A DNA stretch of 51,347 bases. Source: Algoriphagus ratkowskyi. Lineage in GTDB: Bacteria; Bacteroidota; Bacteroidia; Cytophagales; Cyclobacteriaceae. How positions within the stretch are numbered: the stretch's first letter is position 1; each line of letters opens with the position of its first letter. The stretch is taken from assembly GCF_002150505.1 (NCBI RefSeq), contig NZ_MSSV01000028.1, positions 1 through 51,347 on the forward strand. Direction: 5' to 3'. Shown in pieces: positions 1-5,912 of this stretch. The notes under the pieces are model-generated. The model made no database searches, was not told where the DNA came from, and was given only the letters and a program-made list of their open reading frames with translations. The position numbers and the translations under genes are program-made.

Positions 1-129
1 TCCAGTACACTTCTTACAACTGATCCCTTGCTGGATTCTTTGCTCCTTGATGAATTCAACACAGGAAACTTCGTCTGGGAACCGATTATTGAAATTGATA
101 ATATTCATGGTCAAAACCGTCTATTTTGA
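1..129 (+). CDS. 3' end of an unrecognised protein (partial)
   Basis: The first base of the window is in frame with 42 sense codons that end at TGA (127-129). The translation ends in ...GNFVWEPIIEIDNIHGQNRLF and has ordinary codon choice for this genome. The start lies outside the window and no family can be recognised from this tail. It precedes the first peptide cassette in the same direction, so it could be the envelope gene of an earlier cassette, but that is only inference. It could also be a chance open frame. Confidence 0.4.
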   Translation, partial: SSTLLTTDPLLDSLLLDEFNTGNFVWEPIIEIDNIHGQNRLF

Positions 130-223
130 CCTAATTTAAGCCGAGTTCAGAGCCTAAGAAAGCAATTGTCACCAACTGTCTGTTAGAACTTATTTGGCTA
201 CTGGTGTCATTGCGGATATACAT

Positions 224-351
224 AAAAAATATTAATAATTAGTTGCAATATTACCCCCCCCCACCTATATTGCTAGTGATCTTTTGGCCAAGTGATTAGG
301 AAAACGAATCCGCCTACTCATAGGGATTTTTTCAGGTAAATTTTATTTAAG
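224..351 (+). repeat. Cassette leader repeat, copy 1
   Basis: This is the first of three near-identical upstream regions (others at 2397-2527 and 5491-5624). It holds an A/T-rich start, TTG at 243-245, a run of nine C (254-262), TATATTG at 266-272, and a conserved untranslated leader containing GGCCAAGTGATTAGG and CGAATCCGCCTA that runs up to the ATG at 352. The three leaders differ at only a few positions, while the proteins behind them have diverged. Copy 1 lacks the longer upstream flank shared by copies 2 and 3. Confidence 0.9.
243..272 (+). promoter_or_regulatory. Putative poly-C-spacer promoter, cassette 1
   Basis: TTG (243-245) and TATATTG (266-272) resemble the Bacteroidetes -33 (TTG) and -7 (TAnnTTTG) elements. 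They are separated by 20 bp, nine of which are an uninterrupted C run. A homopolymer in the spacer can change length by slippage and so alter promoter strength. The -7 match is imperfect, so the promoter call is inferred mainly from conservation and layout in three copies. Confidence 0.55.
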
Positions 352-540
352 ATGAAAAAGTTAAAGTTAATTGCATTAGGTGCTGGTATTATAGGACTAA
401 GTGTTTTCGGAATGGCATATTCTGGTTCTTCAAATGCAGATGCTCAAGGGATTGCTAAATGTAATTGGAACGGCAGTGATTGTTTCGATCCTATTTCAGA
501 TGCCATGTGTGTATGTGAAGGAGGTCCAGTAGAGGATTAA
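352..540 (+). CDS. Small secreted four-cysteine protein, cassette 1 (NVEALA-like)
   Basis: A 62-aa protein with a basic start (MKKLKL), a hydrophobic core over residues 7-24 and a likely signal peptidase site near SSNADAQG. The mature part is about 35 residues, acidic, with four cysteines (C-x6-C-x8-C-x-C). Size, signal peptide and the NADA-type motif near the cleavage site recall the NVEALA family of small Bacteroidetes exported proteins, but that assignment is by resemblance only. The ATG lies at the same place relative to the leader in all three cassettes. In this copy the upstream in-frame ATG of the other two is replaced by AGG followed by TAA, which supports 352 as the start. Expression is probably governed by the poly-C promoter upstream. 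Function unknown. Confidence 0.75.
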   Translation: MKKLKLIALGAGIIGLSVFGMAYSGSSNADAQGIAKCNWNGSDCFDPISDAMCVCEGGPVED

Positions 541-552
541 ATTACATCAAGT

Positions 553-580
553 ATCTAATTATTGAAGGAGATTAGATTTT
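553..580 (+). terminator. Weak stem-loop after peptide 1
   Basis: ATCTAAT (553-559) can pair with ATTAGAT (571-577) and is followed by TTTT. It lies between peptide 1 and the lipoprotein gene, as stem-loops also do in the other two cassettes, and may act as a partial terminator. The 7-bp AT-rich stem is weak. Confidence 0.4.
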
Positions 581-641
581 AGTAGATTCAAGGCATTTGA
601 AATGCTACTTAAAACGATCTCTTTCATTTTTAAAAATAAGA

Positions 642-1790
642 ATGACAAAGCTTTATAACTTATTATTTATTGTTACCATAATCTCCTGTGACCCTAAGAA
701 TGTTACGAATGAAATAAACGCCTATACTTTTGAAACTTTAAAAATTCCTATTGAAGAAAACTTTGTTCCCAGTATAACCAGAAATCAATACATAGATAGT
801 GATTCTGGAGAGTATTTGGCTCTGTACAGCAAAACTAGTCAGAGCTTGGAATTTTTTAATTTGGATACCAAACAAGCTACAAAAAGTATAAAAATAAATA
901 GAGAAGGTCCCAATGGTGTCGGATCTTTCAATGGATTTACCATTGCCTCATTAGATTGTTTACTTCTTGCCTCAATACCTCCAAAAATTCAAGTACTTGA
1001 CTTTAACGGTAATAAAAAAAGAAGTATACCTGTAACTGATCCTAAAAACAAAGTGAACTGGCTGGGGTCTACTAATTTAGTTCCATTTTTATTTAAAGGT
1101 GATACGCTGTTCGGTTCTCAACCATTTTTCTCAGATATTTTCAAAACATCAAAAGGCGATGCGAAACAATCTACGCCTTTTTTCCAATTGAATCTTTCAT
1201 TAGGACAACCTGAAGTAGAATGGCTTGAAATTAGTCGACCAGAAGATGAATGGGATAAAGGGAAAAAAGACCCGAATCTATCTTGGGCTGATCGATATGA
1301 TTCTATCATTGTTTCTCCTCTATCAGATCATAGACTATGGATTATTTCTAAAAACAAAGGAAAACTTCTTGGATACAAGGAAGCTAGATCATCCCATTTA
1401 AATCAGTTTAATATTTTGAAAGATTATCCAGTTGGGGATCAAGGAATGATTAAAGCATTAGAAGCGGGCAGATATGAAATTTTATTAAATGATCATTTCA
1501 GAGACGTGTTTTATCGTTTCTTCTTTGCAGGTATAGAATTGGAAAGCTACATTTTGACTCCTAGAGAATTATTCACCAACAAACCCAGAGTAGGTGTATT
1601 AATACTTAATAAAGATTTAGATGTAATAGGTGAACATGTATTTGAAGATCATTCCATAGAAAACTGGAACTCCTTCGTCGGCCGGAAAGGATTGTACGTC
1701 TCTACTAACAATCCAAATCGAGATGACTTTGATGAGAATTTTTTACGCTATGATATCATTAGATTTGAAGGATTAGAATATGAGGATTAA
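642..1790 (+). CDS. Propeller-like lipoprotein, DUF4221-like
   Basis: Predicted lipoprotein of 382 aa. I start at ATG 642 rather than TTG 597 because it gives a compact lipoprotein signal, MTKLYNLLFIVTIISC, with the lipidated Cys at residue 16. The rest has many short beta-type segments and a motif REGPNGVG, similar to the GxGPxxF motif in Bacteroidetes six-bladed propeller lipoproteins. Overall it looks like the DUF4221 family, whose function is not established. It lies 101 bp after peptide 1 and overlaps the next gene by 11 bp, so it is translationally coupled to the CxxC lipoprotein. It is probably anchored in the outer membrane. A role in binding, sensing or handling the peptide is inference from position only. 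Confidence 0.7.
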   Translation: MTKLYNLLFIVTIISCDPKNVTNEINAYTFETLKIPIEENFVPSITRNQYIDSDSGEYLALYSKTSQSLEFFNLDTKQATKSIKINREGPNGVGSFNGFTIASLDCLLLASIPPKIQVLDFNGNKKRSIPVTDPKNKVNWLGSTNLVPFLFKGDTLFGSQPFFSDIFKTSKGDAKQSTPFFQLNLSLGQPEVEWLEISRPEDEWDKGKKDPNLSWADRYDSIIVSPLSDHRLWIISKNKGKLLGYKEARSSHLNQFNILKDYPVGDQGMIKALEAGRYEILLNDHFRDVFYRFFFAGIELESYILTPRELFTNKPRVGVLILNKDLDVIGEHVFEDHSIENWNSFVGRKGLYVSTNNPNRDDFDENFLRYDIIRFEGLEYED

Positions 1791-2193
1791 AGGAATTTTC
1801 TTCTTTTCTGCCTTCTTATTGACATTGGGATGTACTGGTAACAATAAAAATAGAGTTGCTGAGATTTTGGAAATTTCTCAACCAACAGATTGGATTTTAG
1901 TCATTCATCCAGAAGGCTGTAAAACATGTCTGGATCAACTCTATCAGGAATTGAGTGAATTTAAGACGACTAGAGGAGCAATAGTTATCGTGGCAAAAAA
2001 TAATAAAATCATGCGATTCAATCCTTTGTTTGAGCAATCGTCTGTCCCTGTTTACTTGGATGAGGAAAAAAAATTGATTCAGAAAGGTATTGTTGATCTT
2101 CAAGATCAGATTCTTCTTTTTAAAGCCGACGGAGTTGAGACGTTTGAAATCTTGAATTATGAGTCACTATTCAACCGTATTGGCAACTTGTAA
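1780..2193 (+). CDS. Small thioredoxin-like lipoprotein with CxxC
   Basis: A 137-aa protein with a clear lipobox (LLTLGC, Cys18). After it comes a segment typical of a thioredoxin-like fold: strand WILVIHPEG, then C47-K-T-C50 at the start of a helix, then a strand IVIVAK, and a later SVPVYLD segment that could carry the cis-Pro. It overlaps the preceding lipoprotein gene by 11 bp, so the two form an operon. A CxxC protein beside a secreted four-cysteine peptide suggests a redox role such as disulfide reduction or formation, but no substrate can be read from the sequence. It is short for a full TlpA protein and may be a minimal variant. Confidence 0.65.
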   Translation: MRIKGIFFFSAFLLTLGCTGNNKNRVAEILEISQPTDWILVIHPEGCKTCLDQLYQELSEFKTTRGAIVIVAKNNKIMRFNPLFEQSSVPVYLDEEKKLIQKGIVDLQDQILLFKADGVETFEILNYESLFNRIGNL

Positions 2194-2196
2194 ACC

Positions 2197-2235
2197 AAAC
2201 CTTCCAGGTTTCAAAAACCTGGAAGGTTTCGTCTT
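2197..2235 (+). terminator. Rho-independent terminator after cassette 1
   Basis: Perfect 15-bp stem (AAACCTTCCAGGTTT at 2197-2211 with its complement at 2215-2229), three-base loop, followed by CGTCTTTT. It starts four bases after the stop codon of the CxxC lipoprotein. A wobble-paired relative is at 5280-5311. Confidence 0.85.
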
Positions 2236-2254
2236 TTAGTTCTGAGAAGTAAAA

Positions 2255-2289
2255 TGGAATAATTCGGAATTCAATTCCGAATTATTCCA
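2255..2289. repeat. Long perfect palindrome
   Basis: TGGAATAATTCGGAATT (2255-2271) and its exact complement (2273-2289) flank a single C. A degenerate counterpart is at 5336-5371 in the duplicated flank of cassette 3. It lies between the terminator and the poly-C promoter. It could be a protein-binding site, the remnant of a small mobile element, or part of the duplicated unit. Confidence 0.75.
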
Positions 2290-2396
2290 TAAAAACCAAA
2301 TCCCATAAGACCCTTTCATTCGCATCTCTTTCATCGACAGTTTTATCCTCTCAACTCTGCAGTTAAAATGCGTATAAATGCTGATTACTAAGTTCT

Positions 2397-2527
2397 TAAA
2401 AAAAATATTAATAATTAGTTGCAATATTACCCTCCCCCCACCTATATTGCTACTGATCTTTTGGCCAAGTGATTAGGAGAACGAATCCGCCTACTCAAAG
2501 GGATTTTCCATGCAAATTTTATTTAAG
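2397..2527 (+). repeat. Cassette leader repeat, copy 2
   Basis: Second copy of the conserved cassette leader. Together with copy 3 it is part of a longer shared flank that begins at the terminator hairpin (2197 here, 5280 there) and includes the shared stretch AATGCGTATAAATGCTGATT. The 334 bases between 2193 and 2528 therefore hold a terminator, a palindrome and this leader, and I see no gene on either strand. Confidence 0.9.
2419..2449 (+). promoter_or_regulatory. Putative poly-C-spacer promoter, cassette 2
   Basis: TTG (2419-2421) and TATATTG (2443-2449) are separated by 21 bp. The C run here is CCC-T-CCCCCC (2430-2439), ten positions with one T. The interruption should make this copy less prone to slippage than the others. 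The promoter call is inferred as for copy 1. Confidence 0.55.
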
Positions 2528-2728
2528 ATGAAAAAATTGAAAATAGCTTCTGTACTTGCAATGGGACTAGTACTAAATTTTCTTTTGCCTTTCCAGTCAG
2601 GATATGGGCAAGATGCTTGTACAAGAACTGATTATTACAATGGATGTGGTGAATTATACTGGTCAACTGGAAGTTCAACATGTTCAAATGTTGTAATTGT
2701 ATTTCTTGAAACTCAATGTGAGACCTAA
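2528..2728 (+). CDS. Small secreted four-cysteine protein, cassette 2
   Basis: A 66-aa protein starting MKKLKIASVLAMG, with a hydrophobic signal sequence ending at SGYGQ and a mature part of about 32-35 residues. The mature part has four cysteines (C-x8-C-x11-C-x11-C) and is rich in Tyr, Thr and Ser. An in-frame ATG 18 bases upstream (2510) exists here and in copy 3 but is destroyed in copy 1, so the conserved ATG at 2528 is preferred. Apart from the signal peptide start the sequence is unlike peptides 1 and 3. Function unknown; it is grouped with NVEALA-like exported peptides by size and layout only. Confidence 0.7.
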   Translation: MKKLKIASVLAMGLVLNFLLPFQSGYGQDACTRTDYYNGCGELYWSTGSSTCSNVVIVFLETQCET

Positions 2729-2774
2729 TTAAAATTCCAAGAAATTAAATTTGTGCATTCATTGAAACTTTTAT

Positions 2775-2808
2775 ACACAACCTAAACTCAAAATTAGGTT
2801 GTGTTTTA
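2775..2808 (+). terminator. Stem-loop terminator after peptide 2
   Basis: ACACAACCTAA (2775-2785) pairs with TTAGGTTGTGT (2794-2804), followed by TTT. It lies between peptide 2 and the downstream 808-aa gene, so peptide transcripts would exceed read-through transcripts. Confidence 0.8.
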
Positions 2809-2835
2809 CATTATTAAAACTTCAAAATCCTCAAA

Positions 2836-5265
2836 TTGATTTTCCAAAATAAAAAGTTCCGATTCCGCGTTTGTGCTGTCACACTTGCTTGCATACTGAT
2901 TTCTTTCTCTCCTACAAATGATCCTTTGGAGCGGATCATCACAGGATTTAAAAAATATATCACCGAGCTACCTCAGGAGAAAGTTTACCTGCACCTAGAC
3001 AGAGCTCACTATGCCGCTGGGGAGACTATTTGGCTTAAAGCTTACCTGACCGCTGGCGCATACCACGAGCCTTCATTACTCAGTAATACGATTTATGTGG
3101 AACTGATTAATAGCACGGGTGAAATAATACAGCAGCATCAGCTTTTTTCTCCAGATGGTTTTGCCGCAGGTCAGCTAGAATTAGACGAATCACTTCCCTC
3201 AGGAAACTACCTAGTTCGATCCTACACCAACTGGATGCGGAATGCTGACGAAGCTTATTTTTTCCATAAGGATGTAAAAATCTGGAACACCCAAGACCCC
3301 GTCAATAATGTGCTGAGTGATGAAACTATAGCTCTACAGTTCTTTCCCGAAGGCGGGAATCTCGTCAACGGGATCATGAGCAAAGTAGGTTTCAAGGCTA
3401 TCGGAACCAATGGCTTGGGCAAAGTGGTCAGCGGAAAAGTCTATGAAGAGGATAAGGAAGTTGCCACATTTGAAAGCAATCAATTTGGGATGGGTGTTTT
3501 TGGGTTGGTTCCCAAAGTAGGAATGCAATACACCGCGCTACTTGATAATAGCGATGAAATAGTTCAGCTGCCAAAAGCCCTTGATTCGGGGATAATTCTC
3601 TCTGTGACTAATTCGCCTTCTACAGCAGATATCCTCTTGAAGGTTCAAGCTTCAGAGAATTCCAACCTACAAACTGTCTATCTTTTGGCGCAAACACGTG
3701 GAATAGTCTGCGCTTCTAGCCAAGCTGATCTTTCTAAGAGAGTAAGCTTTACACGAATCTCAAAGAAAGAATTCCCCTCAGGGATCGCTCAAATCACTGT
3801 TTTGGATGAAAACGGAAATCCTCTGGCAGAGCGACTAGTTTTCATTGATCATCAAGATCAGGTAACTATCACAACTTCCATGAGCAAAACAGTTTTTGCA
3901 CCAAGAGAACTAGTTCAACTTGATATCGAAGCAAAAGATAAAGAAGGGAATCCTGTAGTAGCCAATTTGTCTTTGACTGTTTTCGATGGCGGACAGGTTT
4001 CTTTAGACGAAAATAAGGAAACGATACATTCGTATCTTTTGCTTTCCTCAGAACTGAAAGGGCACATCGAATCACCAGGATATTATTTCAATCCCAACAA
4101 TAAGAATCGGGAAAAAGACCTGGACATCCTGATGCTGACTCAAGGTTGGAGGAAATTCACCATCACGGAAGCCTTGAGCGAAAAGGTGTTAGATCCTGCG
4201 TATAGCGTTGAAAAAGGATTGACGATAAGAGGAGTGCTTACTGATGAGAAGAAAAATCAGCCAATAGAATCTGGCACGGTTTCCTACTTGTCATTATTTC
4301 CCTTTCCAGAATCTAAAACAACAATAACCAATTCAAGAGGTGAGTTTGAAATCCACGACCTCATCTTCTTCGACTCCACGAAAGTGATTCTTCAAGGGAA
4401 AACAAACAATGGTAGACCTGCTACTATATTGACAGATAAATCCTACAATTCACCTAGTCTTTTACAGCAACTCTCTAATGCTTTTACCCAGCCTATTGCT
4501 TTGGAGCAGAATTTCTTGAGCAAAGCTTTCGAGCGACAAGCGATTGAAAAAGCCTATAGTTTTGAGAACTCAGAACTGGAATTGGAGGGAATAGAGATTC
4601 GAGGAATTAGGATAGACGAGCCAACTCAGATCTCAAGTTCCTATGGTGCAGGAACTGTGCAGATGCAGGTATCTGGAAAGCCGGCACTGGAAAATCTGCT
4701 TCACCCACTAGACCTCCTGAGAGGCAGAGTGGCTGGTGTGCAAATAACGGGCTATGGAGCAAGTGCGAAGATTCTTATCCAAGGAGTGAATTCCATCGAC
4801 AGCAGTATGGAACCTATGCTCATGGTGGATGACATTCAGGTCAGGTTAGAATCCTTGGTCACTATCCCCGTTCATGAAATCGAAGGCTACCGGGTGTGGA
4901 AGGGAGCCGACACGGCGATATTCGGTGCAAGAGGAACAAACGGAGTGATTGGATTTTACACTAGAAAAAACCTTGGTACTGATAAAAAACCAATCCAACA
5001 GGATGCCACATTGACCATGAAGGGCTATCAGGTGGAAGAGGAATTCTACTCACCCAAATATCCAGCAGATACCAGTTCACTTCCTAAACCAGATCGGCGT
5101 GCTACTCTTTTTTGGGCACCGAATATCCAGACAGATTCGTCGGGAAAGACCTCTGTATCCTTCTATAATTCTGATGCCGAGAATGTGATTTATGGAGAGA
5201 TAGAAGGAATTAGTAAAGGTGGTAAACCTGGAACTTCAAGATTTAGCTACATTATTGAAAAGTAA
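2836..5265 (+). CDS. MG2-like/TonB-plug secreted protein without a beta-barrel
   Basis: An 809-aa protein. No ATG or GTG lies near the front, so TTG 2836 is the likely start, followed by a signal sequence (residues about 10-27). Residues about 40-150 (QEKVYLHLDRAHYAAGETIWLKAY) have the look of an MG2 alpha-2-macroglobulin-type domain, as in a large family of Bacteroidetes envelope proteins. Residues about 345-480 are further Ig-like segments. Residues about 584-712 resemble a TonB receptor plug (LLRGRVAGVQITG, then PMLMVDD and GTNGVIGFYTRK). The protein ends about 95 residues later, with no room for a barrel. The family exists in the phylum, but its role is not settled. It is the large partner of peptide 2, separated from it by a terminator-like hairpin. 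It probably sits in the periplasm or at the outer membrane. Confidence 0.75.
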   Translation: MIFQNKKFRFRVCAVTLACILISFSPTNDPLERIITGFKKYITELPQEKVYLHLDRAHYAAGETIWLKAYLTAGAYHEPSLLSNTIYVELINSTGEIIQQHQLFSPDGFAAGQLELDESLPSGNYLVRSYTNWMRNADEAYFFHKDVKIWNTQDPVNNVLSDETIALQFFPEGGNLVNGIMSKVGFKAIGTNGLGKVVSGKVYEEDKEVATFESNQFGMGVFGLVPKVGMQYTALLDNSDEIVQLPKALDSGIILSVTNSPSTADILLKVQASENSNLQTVYLLAQTRGIVCASSQADLSKRVSFTRISKKEFPSGIAQITVLDENGNPLAERLVFIDHQDQVTITTSMSKTVFAPRELVQLDIEAKDKEGNPVVANLSLTVFDGGQVSLDENKETIHSYLLLSSELKGHIESPGYYFNPNNKNREKDLDILMLTQGWRKFTITEALSEKVLDPAYSVEKGLTIRGVLTDEKKNQPIESGTVSYLSLFPFPESKTTITNSRGEFEIHDLIFFDSTKVILQGKTNNGRPATILTDKSYNSPSLLQQLSNAFTQPIALEQNFLSKAFERQAIEKAYSFENSELELEGIEIRGIRIDEPTQISSSYGAGTVQMQVSGKPALENLLHPLDLLRGRVAGVQITGYGASAKILIQGVNSIDSSMEPMLMVDDIQVRLESLVTIPVHEIEGYRVWKGADTAIFGARGTNGVIGFYTRKNLGTDKKPIQQDATLTMKGYQVEEEFYSPKYPADTSSLPKPDRRATLFWAPNIQTDSSGKTSVSFYNSDAENVIYGEIEGISKGGKPGTSRFSYIIEK

Positions 5266-5279
5266 GCGGATAAGTAAAT

Positions 5280-5319
5280 AACCTTTTAGGTTTTTGAAAC
5301 CTGGAAGGTTTCGACTTTT
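5280..5319 (+). terminator. Terminator after cassette 2
   Basis: AACCTTTTAGGTTT (5280-5293) can pair with AAACCTGGAAGGTT (5297-5310), using G-U pairs at two positions, followed by CGACTTTT. It is the counterpart of the perfect hairpin at 2197. The two C-to-T changes keep the RNA stem but break perfect DNA symmetry. Confidence 0.65.
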
Positions 5320-5490
5320 AATATTCTGAAGTAATGTGGAAAAGTCCGGAGTCCAATTCCGAATTTTTCAATAAAACCGAAACCCCTTAAGATTCCAGAA
5401 AAGACTTAGTCAGTTCAATCTCTTTCATCCTCAGTTTTATAAAGTTAATTCTGACGTTAAAATGCGTATAAATGCTGATTACTAAGTTCT

Positions 5491-5624
5491 TAAAAAAAAT
5501 ATTAATAATTAGTTGCAATATTACCCCCCCCCCCCACCTATATTGCTAGTGATCTTTTGGCCAAGTGATTAGGAAAACGAATCCGCCTATACAAAGGGGT
5601 TTTTTAATGCAAATTTTATTTAAT
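5491..5624 (+). repeat. Cassette leader repeat, copy 3
   Basis: Third copy of the cassette leader, with the longest C run. The 359 bases between 5265 and 5625 hold only the duplicated flank (terminator hairpin, degenerate palindrome at 5336-5371) and this leader. I see no gene in it. Confidence 0.9.
5513..5545 (+). promoter_or_regulatory. Putative poly-C-spacer promoter, cassette 3
   Basis: TTG (5513-5515) and TATATTG (5539-5545) are separated by 23 bp, twelve of them an uninterrupted C run (5524-5535). With this spacer the promoter would be expected to be weaker than copies 1 and 2 if the optimum is near 19-21 bp. This is inference from the known spacing of Bacteroidetes promoters. Confidence 0.55.
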
Positions 5625-5834
5625 ATGAAAAAGTTAATTTTATTTTCAGGTGTATTAGCTATGAGCGCATTTGTATTTACTACCCCTTCAATGGCAGTTG
5701 AAGATTGTGTCAGATGCGACGAACAAACAATGACTTTATGTACTAGTGTTGTATATCAAGTATTTGAAAACGGAGAATGGCATGAAACAACAAAGTTTTT
5801 CTACGGTAACAAAAGTGAATGTGAAGTTTTGTAA
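5625..5834 (+). CDS. Small secreted four-cysteine protein, cassette 3
   Basis: A 69-aa protein starting MKKLILFSGVLAMSAF, with a signal sequence likely cut after PSMA. The mature part (about 46 residues, acidic) begins VEDC and has four cysteines (C-x2-C-x7-C-x26-C). A longer reading from TTG/ATG codons in the leader is possible (5565 or 5607), but the conserved ATG at 5625 matches the other cassettes. Only the signal peptide start resembles peptides 1 and 2. It is the best NVEALA-like candidate of the three, with a short acidic stretch just before the first Cys. Function unknown. Confidence 0.7.
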   Translation: MKKLILFSGVLAMSAFVFTTPSMAVEDCVRCDEQTMTLCTSVVYQVFENGEWHETTKFFYGNKSECEVL

Positions 5835-5852
5835 AGTTTAATGAGAACCTCA

Positions 5853-5886
5853 GGCTGTCCTTTTTTTATAAAAGGATAGCCATTTT
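5853..5886 (+). terminator. Stem-loop after peptide 3
   Basis: GGCTGTCCTTTT (5853-5864) pairs with AAAAGGATAGCC (5870-5881) with one G-U pair, followed by ATTTT. It lies between peptide 3 and the propeller lipoprotein, as in the other cassettes. Confidence 0.7.
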
Positions 5887-5912
5887 CAGTCATATTTACA
5901 ACATACTCCATT

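Noticed and set aside
2236..2424. A 62-codon minus-strand open frame between cassettes 1 and 2
   Set aside because: It spans the palindrome and the A-rich start of the leader, and its matching region in cassette 3 is not listed as open; it looks like a by-product of the repeat.
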